Source of the DNA: Mycoplasmatota bacterium
Lineage (GTDB): Bacteria; Bacillota_I; Bacilli_A; RF39; UBA660
Reading direction: 5' to 3'
DNA length: 33,569 nt
NCBI GenBank assembly: GCA_022763805.1
Contig: JALERC010000043.1
Location: 1-33,569, forward strand
A program made the translations under genes and the position numbers. Positions 10,368-17,281 of the stretch are shown one piece after another. Numbering within the stretch: the stretch's first letter is position 1; every line of letters begins with the position of its first letter. The notes under the pieces are model-generated. The model searched no databases, was not told the origin of the DNA, and saw nothing but the letters and a program-made list of their open reading frames with translations.

Positions 10368-10557
10368 CTATACATAATATTATTTTTTCTTTTAATTCAT
10401 CATTACTATTTTTCCATAGTATTTCAAAAAATACTCCAAGTCCTGGTAATACAACTTCGTCACTATCATTAATTGAATCATTAATAGAATCAATTATATC
10501 TTTTTTTGAACATCCATTAAAATTATTAATTATACTTTTTCTAATATCTGCATTCAT
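10348..10557 (-). CDS. sspI: Small acid-soluble spore protein, SspI family
   Basis: A 69-residue protein that follows the SspI pattern from end to end: a start like NADIRKSIINNFNGCSKKDI, an acidic middle, then the hallmark LPGLGVFFEILWKNS and an EKGLEN end. Bacillus SspI is about 71 residues with LPGLGVLFEVIWQN at the same place (from memory). SspI is a minor SASP made in the forespore under SigG control. AAAGGTGAT precedes the start. Its presence implies that the organism forms, or recently formed, endospores. The stop codon lies inside the bidirectional terminator. Lies just downstream of a small Met/Pro-rich gene on the same strand. Confidence 0.85.
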   Translation of the reverse strand: MNADIRKSIINNFNGCSKKDIIDSINDSINDSDEVVLPGLGVFFEILWKNSNDELKEKIILCIEKGLEN

Positions 10558-10571
10558 TTAATCACCTTTAA

Positions 10572-10601
10572 TATAATGTTCATTTTTTTTATATTTATAC
10601 C
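10572..10601 (-). promoter_or_regulatory. Possible forespore-type (SigF/SigG) promoter of sspI
   Basis: On the minus strand GGTATA (10596-10601), a 17-bp spacer, then CATTATA (10572-10578) fit the CATnnTA -10 of forespore sigma factors and 4 of 6 bases of TGAATA. In A+T-rich DNA such matches arise by chance, so this rests mainly on the gene it precedes. Confidence 0.3.
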
Positions 10602-10813
10602 ATATAAAAATTAGATTCTTGATATGTTGGATTCATATTATTACCACTAATCATTCCTTCTAATCTTGCGACTCTTTTTTCAAGATTCATGATTTGTTCA
10701 TTCATTTTACTAATTGTATTCATATCACTATTATAAATAGGCATTCCAGGGTTCATTGGAGGCATTTGATACATAGGCATTGATGGATAATTACAATTTC
10801 TTTCTTTTTTCAA
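10595..10813 (-). CDS. Small Met/Pro-rich coiled-coil protein, unknown function
   Basis: A 72-residue protein if read from the TTG at 10813, which has AGAGTGG at a proper distance; a GTG at 10822 would add three residues but has no usable ribosome site. The N-terminal half is rich in Pro, Met, Tyr and Asn (MPMYQMPPMNPGMP); the second half has a short coiled coil (MNEQIMNLEKRVARLEGMI), then an Asn-rich tail. Pro/Met/Tyr-rich small proteins are common among spore coat proteins, and this gene lies directly upstream of sspI on the same strand, so a spore-structure role is possible. No family recognised. The non-ATG start is uncertain. Confidence 0.7.
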   Translation of the reverse strand: MKKERNCNYPSMPMYQMPPMNPGMPIYNSDMNTISKMNEQIMNLEKRVARLEGMISGNNMNPTYQESNFYMV

Positions 10814-10909
10814 AATAACCACTCTCTTTTCTAATTAAATTATATGCTTTTCTTTATTTTTGGTGCTTTATATGTTAAAATTATATATGGACTATTTCGG
10901 GAGGTATTT

Positions 10910-11542
10910 ATGAGATTAAGAAATGTTAGTGGTGCTAAAGAAAAGATTGAAGCATCAAAATATATTGTTTTAGAGCCAAAAGAAAATAAAGGAAAATGGA
11001 AAAAAGTATTTGGTAATGATAATCCAATTCATATTGAAATTGGGATGGGGAAAGGTAAATTTATTTTTGAACATGCTTTAAGAGATAGAGATATAAACTT
11101 TATTGGAATTGAAAAATTTGATAGTGTAATGGTAAGAGCTATAGAAAAATTAGAAGATATAGAACTTGATAATTTAAAATTAATACGTACTGATGCATTA
11201 AAAATAGATGAAATATTTGATAAAGAAATTGATACCATATATTTAAATTTTTCGGATCCATGGCCTAAAAATAGACATGAAGATAGAAGATTATCTAGTG
11301 AAATTTTTTTAAAAAAATATGATAATGTATTTAAAAGTGCAAAAAGTATCATAATGAAAACAGATAATAGAAAATTATTTGAATTCTCTTTAATTTCTTT
11401 TGTTAATCATGGATATAAAATAGAAGAAATTTCTTTAGACTTACATAACGATGATTATAAAGATAATATTGAAACAGAATATGAAACTAAATTTTCTAAT
11501 TTAGGTCAAAACATTTATATGGTTAAAGTTTCTAAAATGTAA
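10910..11542 (+). CDS. trmB: tRNA (guanine-N7-)-methyltransferase
   Basis: A 210-residue TrmB, which makes m7G46 in the variable loop of tRNA using SAM. ATG 10910 is chosen because GGGAGGT is at 10899-10905; the longer frame from 10844 adds a hydrophobic stretch not in the family. The SAM-binding strand and loop is HIEIGMGKGKF (His41 onward), followed by FIGIEKF, the family signature NFSDPWPKNRH (Asp116-Pro-Trp-Pro-Lys120), and a C-terminal ETEYETKFSNLGQNIY matching the tRNA-binding signature. It starts opposite the minus-strand small gene, sharing a short A+T-rich divergent region. No clear terminator separates it from the lipoprotein gene. Confidence 0.95.
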   Translation: MRLRNVSGAKEKIEASKYIVLEPKENKGKWKKVFGNDNPIHIEIGMGKGKFIFEHALRDRDINFIGIEKFDSVMVRAIEKLEDIELDNLKLIRTDALKIDEIFDKEIDTIYLNFSDPWPKNRHEDRRLSSEIFLKKYDNVFKSAKSIIMKTDNRKLFEFSLISFVNHGYKIEEISLDLHNDDYKDNIETEYETKFSNLGQNIYMVKVSKM

Positions 11543-11587
11543 ATTGACATGTAAAAATAGAAAATACTATATAAATAAATATTTTTT

Positions 11588-11596
11588 TGATATAAT
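11588..11596 (+). promoter_or_regulatory. Extended -10 promoter of the lipoprotein gene
   Basis: TGATATAAT at 11588-11596, followed by AAGGTGTGA just before ATG 11617. A separate TTGACA at 11544-11549 pairs with TATATA at 11568-11573 (18-bp spacer) as a possible second promoter. Confidence 0.55.
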
Positions 11597-11616
11597 TTAA
11601 GTATAGAAGGTGTGAT

Positions 11617-12216
11617 ATGAAAAAACTAATAATAATGTTGTTATCAGTATTCCTTCTTACAGGGTGTACAGCCGTTAGAATTAATACTGATAAAATTGAT
11701 ACAATTATTAATGTCGTACTATCAAAAGATAATACTTTATATAACACCATTGGAAAAGGATATAAATATTATAAGCCACGTGGAGTTACATATATAGATA
11801 CTAATGAATTTAATGAAAAATTATATTCAAATGGAAACTATTATTATTTATATGTAGACATTAATAGTTATTATTATAAAAAAGAATTTGAATATAAAGA
11901 AAATAATGAATCCTTTTATTCAAAATATATTGATATTAATGATAAATATGGATATCTTGAAATTAATGAATATAAAGGTAAATACTTAATTGAATTTATG
12001 TATAATTATGCTAAAATTGAAGCTGTTGTAAATAAGGAAAATATAAATGAGGTAGTATTAAATGCTAGTTACATTTTATCAACAATAAAATATAATAGTA
12101 ACGTAATCAAAATTATGTTAAATGAAGATTACTTTACAAATAAAGAGGAAAGATATGATATTTTTACTCCAAAGATTGAAAAACCAAGTAATGTAATAAC
12201 TTTTGAAAAAGAATGA
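11617..12216 (+). CDS. Putative lipoprotein of unknown function
   Basis: A 199-residue protein with a short Sec signal and lipobox LLTGC (Cys17), so it should be lipid-anchored on the outer face of the membrane after Lgt and LspA processing. The mature part is rich in Tyr, Asn and Lys (GKGYKYYKPRG, YYYLYVDINSYYYKKEF, YIDINDKYGYLEINEYKGKYL) and looks like a small alternating-strand domain. No family recognised. AAGGTGTGA precedes the start. It ends in TGA ten bases before the next gene, and appears to head an operon with an acidic disordered protein and the ytxG/ytxH-like pair, a set suggesting an envelope role. Confidence 0.85.
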   Translation: MKKLIIMLLSVFLLTGCTAVRINTDKIDTIINVVLSKDNTLYNTIGKGYKYYKPRGVTYIDTNEFNEKLYSNGNYYYLYVDINSYYYKKEFEYKENNESFYSKYIDINDKYGYLEINEYKGKYLIEFMYNYAKIEAVVNKENINEVVLNASYILSTIKYNSNVIKIMLNEDYFTNKEERYDIFTPKIEKPSNVITFEKE

Positions 12217-12226
12217 GGGTGAAAAA

Positions 12227-13093
12227 ATGGGCTTTTTAGACAAAGTAAAAAATATGTTTATCGAGGAAGTAGAAGAAGATGAACCAATAAAAAAAGAAGT
12301 GATACAAGTTAAAATACCAACCCCTGTTGAAGAACATGAAGAAGAAAAAGAATTAGAACAAGAAGTAGAAGTAGAACCAAAGAAAGAAGAGAAAAAACCT
12401 TTACCAACTTTCTTTGATGATAGTGATTTTGCAGATTTAGAAGTAGAAAAAAAAGAAGAAGAACCAAAGATGAATACATCTGAAACTGGATATGTAAGAA
12501 AAGAACCTGTACCAATTGTTAAACCAACAATTACGGGATATAATGGAAGAAGAGAAGAAACTAAAAAAGTATTTACTCCTACTCCTATAATTTCACCTGT
12601 TTATGGTGTCTTAGATAAAAATTATAAAAAAGATGAAATAACTTCTAAAAAGAAAAATTCTACAGTTACCACTTTACATAGTGAATTGAATCCTGTAAAT
12701 ATTGATGATATTAGAAATAAGGCTTTCGGAACGTTAGAAGATGAAATAGATACTAATTTAATTAGTAAAGAGGATTTAATGTTTACAAGTAAAAAAGTTG
12801 AAGAGCCTAAGGTGGAAGAGAAAGTACAAGCTCCGATTGATATTTTTGCTGAGTTAGAAAATGCTTCATTAGAAGAAGAACCTGTTTTAGAATCAGATGA
12901 CGATAATTATGATGCTTTTGATAGATTATTTAATAGTTATGATTTTTCGAAAACACCAGAACCTAAAGTTGAGGATACATTAAATAAGGATTATGATGAA
13001 TTAGAAAAAGATATTAATGTAGATGAAAAATATAATAGTTCTAATTTATTTAATTTAATAGATGAAATGTATGAAAAAAAGGATGGTGAATAA
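12227..13093 (+). CDS. Acidic, largely disordered protein with N-terminal amphipathic helix
   Basis: A 288-residue protein starting at ATG 12227 after GAGGGTG; the in-frame upstream TTG at 12203 overlaps the lipoprotein and lacks a ribosome site. Residues 1-12 (MGFLDKVKNMFI) can form an amphipathic helix, then long Glu/Lys/Pro/Val-rich low-complexity sequence. A short hydrophobic island SPVYGVLDKNYK begins at residue 123, and two more folded-looking patches lie near NPVNIDDIRNKAFGTLEDEI and DAFDRLFNSYDF. The opening loosely recalls SepF-type membrane-anchoring starts, but no SepF domain follows. Function unknown; probably a cytosolic adaptor that touches the membrane. The next ATG follows its stop directly. 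Confidence 0.85.
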   Translation: MGFLDKVKNMFIEEVEEDEPIKKEVIQVKIPTPVEEHEEEKELEQEVEVEPKKEEKKPLPTFFDDSDFADLEVEKKEEEPKMNTSETGYVRKEPVPIVKPTITGYNGRREETKKVFTPTPIISPVYGVLDKNYKKDEITSKKKNSTVTTLHSELNPVNIDDIRNKAFGTLEDEIDTNLISKEDLMFTSKKVEEPKVEEKVQAPIDIFAELENASLEEEPVLESDDDNYDAFDRLFNSYDFSKTPEPKVEDTLNKDYDELEKDINVDEKYNSSNLFNLIDEMYEKKDGE

Positions 13094-13381
13094 ATGGAAG
13101 CATTAAATGAAGTATTTCCTGTAATATTATATGGATTATTGATTATACTTGTAGTAGTTTTAATAATTTTAGTTGTTAAATTAATTAAAACTATTTCAAA
13201 AGTAGATCTTGTTGTTGATGATGTTAATTTAAAAGTTAAAAAGCTTGATGGTGTTTTTAATATTGTTGATAATACTGCAGATGCTATTAGCAATTTTAGC
13301 GATAAATTTGCTAATATATTAGCCGGGAGTATTAATGCAGTATTTAATAAAAAAAGGAAAGGTGACGATAACGATGAGTAA
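13094..13381 (+). CDS. YtxG-like (DUF948-type) membrane protein
   Basis: A 95-residue protein with one N-terminal membrane segment (about residues 9-32, FPVILYGLLIILVVVLII) followed by an alpha-helical tail with spaced Val/Asp residues (KVDLVVDDVNLKVKKLDGVFNIVDN), typical of DUF948 proteins such as Bacillus YtxG, though much shorter. The next gene is YtxH-like, matching the ytxG-ytxH order of Bacillus subtilis, where the operon belongs to the SigB general stress response (recalled knowledge). GGATGGTG lies upstream. Its last eight bases overlap the next gene, so translation is coupled. Confidence 0.7.
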   Translation: MEALNEVFPVILYGLLIILVVVLIILVVKLIKTISKVDLVVDDVNLKVKKLDGVFNIVDNTADAISNFSDKFANILAGSINAVFNKKRKGDDNDE

Positions 13382-13781
13382 ACAAAAAAAAGGTGGATTA
13401 GGCAAATTTATTGCAGGTCTTGGACTTGGTGCTTTAGCTGGTGTATTATTTGCTCCTAAAGCAGGAAGTGAAACTAGAAAAGAATTAAAAGCTAAATTAG
13501 ATGAATTATTAGAAAAATTAAAAGATGTAGATAAAAAAGAAGTAAAAGAATATGTTGAAGCTAAAATATTTGAAATTAAAGAAGCTTTAGATGATTTAGA
13601 TAAAGAAAAAGTATTAAAAATTGCTAAAAAGAAAGCAAGTGAAATTCAAGATTTAGCAGACGAATTAGTTGACTATGCCATTGAAAAAGGTACTCCAATT
13701 TTAGAAAAAGCTGCAGCTGACGTAAGAGCAAAAGCTGTTGAAGTTACTAAAGAAGTACTTGAAAAATTAGAAGAGAAATAA
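13374..13781 (+). CDS. YtxH domain-containing protein
   Basis: A 135-residue protein starting at ATG 13374, which overlaps the preceding stop (ATGAGTAA) and has GGAAAGGTG upstream; an upstream in-frame start at 13335 is a read-in from that gene. Residues 9-38 have the YtxH pattern: a Gly/Ala/Leu membrane segment (FIAGLGLGALAGVLFAPKAG) followed by SETRKELK. The rest is a long charged amphipathic helix. The family is small membrane proteins linked to stress in Bacillus; the mechanism is unknown. The ytxG/ytxH pairing supports the call. A strong terminator follows. Confidence 0.85.
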   Translation: MSKQKKGGLGKFIAGLGLGALAGVLFAPKAGSETRKELKAKLDELLEKLKDVDKKEVKEYVEAKIFEIKEALDDLDKEKVLKIAKKKASEIQDLADELVDYAIEKGTPILEKAAADVRAKAVEVTKEVLEKLEEK

Positions 13782-13792
13782 CAAGTATTATT

Positions 13793-13825
13793 AGCACATA
13801 CATAATTTTATGTATGTGCTTTTTA
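13793..13825 (+). terminator. Intrinsic terminator after ytxH-like gene
   Basis: Perfect 12-bp stem AGCACATACATA/TATGTATGTGCT with an ATTT loop, then TTTTA. Confidence 0.85.
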
Positions 13826-13829
13826 TCAA

Positions 13830-13858
13830 TTGTAATATTTAGAATATTATAGTATAAT
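13830..13858 (+). promoter_or_regulatory. SigA-type promoter of the sensor operon
   Basis: -35 TTGTAA (13830-13835), 17-bp spacer, -10 TATAAT (13853-13858). GAGGTGG precedes ATG 13881. Confidence 0.75.
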
Positions 13859-13880
13859 TAGTATTGATTGAGGTGGATAT

Positions 13881-14342
13881 ATGAATTTTATTAAAAAAAA
13901 TTCTATCGAATTTATTTCACTAGTAGTATTTTTAGTTTTACTAATTGGTGGAGGATTATTTTTCTTATCAATGTGGAATCAAGGAACAGGAACAAAATAT
14001 GGTTCTAGATTAGAAGGAATTAATAAAATTAAAATAAGTGAAAGTGATTTAAATAAAATAGAAAAAAAAATAAAAGAAAATGAAAATGTAAACAAAGTAT
14101 CTTCAAATATTAAAGGTCGTATTATTAATTTTGTAATAACATTTAATACTGGATTTGATATTAATGCGGCAAAAAGTCATGCTAATGTAATATTAGATGA
14201 TAACTTTTCAAAAGATGAATTAGAATTTTATGATATACAAGTTTTTTTACTAGAAAAAGATAGTGCTGAAGGTACTAAATTTCCTGTAATAGGTTATAAA
14301 AGAAAATCTGGAAATGAATTTGTATGGTCAAATAATAAGTAA
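13881..14342 (+). CDS. Single-pass membrane protein, unknown function
   Basis: A 153-residue protein with a short positive N-terminus (MNFIKKNS) and one membrane helix at about residues 11-31 (FISLVVFLVLLIGGGLFFLS). An extracytoplasmic domain of about 120 residues follows, with alternating charged helices and strands (IKISESDLNKIEKKIKENEN, GRIINFVITFNTGFDINAA). There is no lipobox and no Cys. No family recognised. It is the first gene of an operon with the sensor/GGDEF-type protein (12 bases downstream) and a YihY-like protein, so it may be an accessory or ligand-sensing partner of that receptor; this is inference from position only. Confidence 0.8.
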   Translation: MNFIKKNSIEFISLVVFLVLLIGGGLFFLSMWNQGTGTKYGSRLEGINKIKISESDLNKIEKKIKENENVNKVSSNIKGRIINFVITFNTGFDINAAKSHANVILDDNFSKDELEFYDIQVFLLEKDSAEGTKFPVIGYKRKSGNEFVWSNNK

Positions 14343-14354
14343 AAGGGTGAGTGT

Positions 14355-16406
14355 ATGAAGAAAAAAAATATAATCATAACTATAATTGTTATTGCCATTA
14401 CAGTTGTTTGTGGAATTTTGTTATATGTTTTTAATGCTGAAGATAAAGAGTCAACATTAACATTAAGTGAAAAAACATGGATTGAAAATAACAAAAATAA
14501 TATAATTGATCTTGGAGTAATAAATAATATAGCAATATTGAATTACTCAGGAAAAGGGTTGTTTTTTGATTTTATAGAAGCAATGGAAGAAGATACAGGT
14601 CTAGATTTTAATAAAATTTCTTATGAAATTGATGAAAAAAATACGAATGATTATTCATTTAAAAAAGTAGATAATATAGGTAAAAATGAAATTTTAATAT
14701 ATAGTGATAATTATGTATTAATTGGAAATAAAAATAATAAATTTAATAATTTAGATGATATTAAAGAAGGAACTGTCGGTGTTCTTGAAGATAATTTAAG
14801 TGATACAAATAAATACTTAAATAATGATAATCTATTATATAAATCTTATAAAGATGTTGATTCATTAATAGAAGATTTTACTAGTGAAGATACAAAATTA
14901 ACATATATAATTCTTCCAAAATTATTATTTATTAGTAATTTAGAAGATAAAGAGGATGGATTATATATCAATTATAATATAACTGAAATGAAAGATAATT
15001 ATGTATTAAAATTAGGTGATGAAAAAATTCTTAATAACATAATTAAAAAATACTATAAAAAATGGAGTAGTGAAAAGTTTAACGATGAATTTGCTACACA
15101 TTTTACAAATATGTATTTTACAATTCATAAAGTAGATGAAAAAGATAAAGTAAGATTTAGAAGTAAAAGATATGTTTATGGATTTGTTGAAAATGCTCCA
15201 TATGATATTGAAATTAACAATAAATTATTAGGTATTAATAGCGAAATTATTAAGAAATTCTCTGAATTATCCAATGTAGAGATTTCATATCAAGGATATT
15301 CAAATACAAAAAAATTATTTAAAGCATTTAATGAAAATAAGGTGGATTTCTACTTCAATTCATATAGTAATCAAAAATTTAATACAGATGTTTATAAAAC
15401 TGTTTCAACATTTGATGAACAAATAGTCATTTTATCAAAAATTAGTAATAATGTTGTAATTAATTCAGTTAAGTCTTTAAGAAATTATAAAGTATCTGTT
15501 ATTGAAAATTCTAAGATTCATGATGAATTATTAGACCAAGGTATAAAAGTAGAAACATATAAAAATATCAATTCATTGTTAAATTCGTTAAATAATGATA
15601 GTATTGTTGCTGTTGATAAAGTGACATATGATTTTTATAAAAATCAAGAATTTTCATCATTTAATACTGATTTAGTATATAACTTAAATGATGATTATGA
15701 ATATATTGTAAGAGATATTAAAAATAATGAGGTTTTTGAAGAATTCTTTAATTATTATTTAAGTTTTGTCAATGAAGCAATGTATACAAATGAAGGATAT
15801 TATAAAGTTGTATCTAATACATCAAATACTAATATTTTAAAAGCTATTGTTATTTCAATTATTGCATTATTAATTATTTTAGTAATTTTAATATTAGGAA
15901 GTAAATTTAGACCTAATAAGCCTAAGAAAAGAAAAATTAATATGAAAAAAGAAGATAAACTAAAATATATTGATATGCTAACTTCATTAAAAAATAGAAA
16001 TTATTTAAATGAAAGAATAGAAATTTGGGATGAATCAGAAGTTTATCCACAAAGTATTATTATTGTAGATTTAAATAATATAGCATATATTAACGATAAT
16101 TATGGACATCAAGAAGGAGATAATGTAATTAAACAAGCTGCTAGCATTTTAATCACAAATCAAATCCCAAATAGTGATATTATTAGAACTAATGGTAACG
16201 AATTCTTAATTTACTTAGTAGAGTATGATGAAAAGAAAGTAGTATCATATATCAAAAAATTAAATAAAGAATTTAAAGAATTATCTCATGGATTTGGTGC
16301 TGCTATTGGTTATAGTATGATAACTGATGGAATTAAAACAATAGATGATGCAGTTAATGAAGCAACATTAGATATGAGAAATAATAAAGAAGAATTAAAT
16401 AATTAA
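14355..16406 (+). CDS. Membrane sensor with two solute-binding-like domains and a degenerate GGDEF domain
   Basis: A 683-residue protein. TM1 is at about residues 6-25; an extracytoplasmic region of about 465 residues looks like two tandem solute-binding (SBP_bac_3-like) domains, the second beginning near RSKRYVYGFVENAPYDI and showing NKVDFYFNSYSNQKF; TM2 is at about 494-514; a GGDEF domain spans about 535-683 (LTSLKNRNYLNERI, VDLNNIAYINDNYGHQEGDN). The signature reads R-T-N-G-N-E-F with NGNEF at 613-617, so the first Gly and the acidic third residue that binds metal are replaced. Family proteins make c-di-GMP; this one is probably inactive or a nucleotide sensor. The SBP assignment rests on architecture and is less certain than the GGDEF call. 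Confidence 0.8.
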   Translation: MKKKNIIITIIVIAITVVCGILLYVFNAEDKESTLTLSEKTWIENNKNNIIDLGVINNIAILNYSGKGLFFDFIEAMEEDTGLDFNKISYEIDEKNTNDYSFKKVDNIGKNEILIYSDNYVLIGNKNNKFNNLDDIKEGTVGVLEDNLSDTNKYLNNDNLLYKSYKDVDSLIEDFTSEDTKLTYIILPKLLFISNLEDKEDGLYINYNITEMKDNYVLKLGDEKILNNIIKKYYKKWSSEKFNDEFATHFTNMYFTIHKVDEKDKVRFRSKRYVYGFVENAPYDIEINNKLLGINSEIIKKFSELSNVEISYQGYSNTKKLFKAFNENKVDFYFNSYSNQKFNTDVYKTVSTFDEQIVILSKISNNVVINSVKSLRNYKVSVIENSKIHDELLDQGIKVETYKNINSLLNSLNNDSIVAVDKVTYDFYKNQEFSSFNTDLVYNLNDDYEYIVRDIKNNEVFEEFFNYYLSFVNEAMYTNEGYYKVVSNTSNTNILKAIVISIIALLIILVILILGSKFRPNKPKKRKINMKKEDKLKYIDMLTSLKNRNYLNERIEIWDESEVYPQSIIIVDLNNIAYINDNYGHQEGDNVIKQAASILITNQIPNSDIIRTNGNEFLIYLVEYDEKKVVSYIKKLNKEFKELSHGFGAAIGYSMITDGIKTIDDAVNEATLDMRNNKEELNN

Positions 16407-17230
16407 TGAAAAATATAAAAAAATATATAAAAAGATTATATAAAGTGATAAGAAAAAATGAAATGCGCATACTTCCTGGTCAAATTGCGTATTTCATTGT
16501 CTTATCAATTATACCATTAGTTTCTCTAATAGGATATATAGCATCATTATTTAGTATTGATGTAGAATATGTTGTAGATGCTATAAATGGGTCATTACCA
16601 AAACAAATAATAGAGATTATTTTACCTGCTTTTAGTAATCCTAGTTTACTTACAGGTATTTCATTTATAATAGTTTTCTTTATTGCTAGTAATGGGACTA
16701 GTTCAATAATTGTTGCTTCTAATATTTTATTCAAATTAGAAGATACAGGGTATATTAGAAGAAGAATTAAAGCTTTTTTAATGCTTTTGATTCTTGTAAC
16801 ATTATTCTTATTTATGCTTATCGTTCTAGCATTTGGTGATAATCTGATTAAAATTGTATTTAAACTTATATTTACGAGTTCTGTTCCTAAAGCTGTTTAT
16901 GAAATGTTTTTATTTGCAAAATGGCTAGTAGGTTTATTAATTGTATTTATACTTGTAAAAATGATTTTTACAATAGCACCAGATTCACCAATTCCTAGTA
17001 AAAATATGAATAAAGGAGCTTTGTTTACTACTTTATCATGGTTACTTATTACAAGTATTTATTCTATATATGTAACAAATTTTGCAGATTATAGTTTATT
17101 CTATGGTAGTTTAGCAAACATTGTAATTCTTATGATTTGGATTTATATCTTATCATATACTCTTGTTATTGGAATAGCTATAAATAGCGATGATTATTTA
17201 GAAGACAAAAAAGAAATAGAAGTGCAATAA
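16406..17230 (+). CDS. YihY/BrkB family inner membrane protein
   Basis: A 274-residue integral membrane protein of the YihY family (once misnamed RNase BN). The family opening is clear: after KKYIKRLYKVIRKNEMRILPGQIAYF comes ILSIIPLVSL-like sequence (FIVLSIIPLVSLIGYIASLF), then ASNGTSSIIVASN, and near the end SLANIVILMIWIYILSYTLVIG. Six membrane helices can be counted. The biochemical role is not settled for the family. The start codon overlaps the previous stop (TAATG) and has no good ribosome site, so translation is coupled to the sensor gene. The terminator begins inside the last codons. Confidence 0.9.
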   Translation: MKNIKKYIKRLYKVIRKNEMRILPGQIAYFIVLSIIPLVSLIGYIASLFSIDVEYVVDAINGSLPKQIIEIILPAFSNPSLLTGISFIIVFFIASNGTSSIIVASNILFKLEDTGYIRRRIKAFLMLLILVTLFLFMLIVLAFGDNLIKIVFKLIFTSSVPKAVYEMFLFAKWLVGLLIVFILVKMIFTIAPDSPIPSKNMNKGALFTTLSWLLITSIYSIYVTNFADYSLFYGSLANIVILMIWIYILSYTLVIGIAINSDDYLEDKKEIEVQ

Positions 17231-17247
17231 AACATTTCTATTTTTTT
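17214..17247 (+). terminator. Intrinsic terminator overlapping the end of the YihY-like gene
   Basis: AAATAGAAGTG (17214-17224) pairs with CATTTCTATTT (17233-17243) with one G-T wobble, followed by a T run. Confidence 0.75.
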
Positions 17248-17254
17248 GTAATTA

Positions 17255-17270
17255 TGTTATAATTTATAAT
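17255..17270 (+). promoter_or_regulatory. Extended -10 promoter of pyk
   Basis: TGTTATAAT at 17255-17263, with a second TATAAT at 17265-17270 directly before AGGTGAT and ATG 17282. The -35 is poor. Same design as the promoter at 8633. Confidence 0.5.
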
Positions 17271-17281
17271 AGGTGATACTA

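Noticed and set aside
12309..12515. Minus-strand hydrophobic frame
   Set aside because: Shadow of the Glu/Lys/Val-rich coding strand, no ribosome site.
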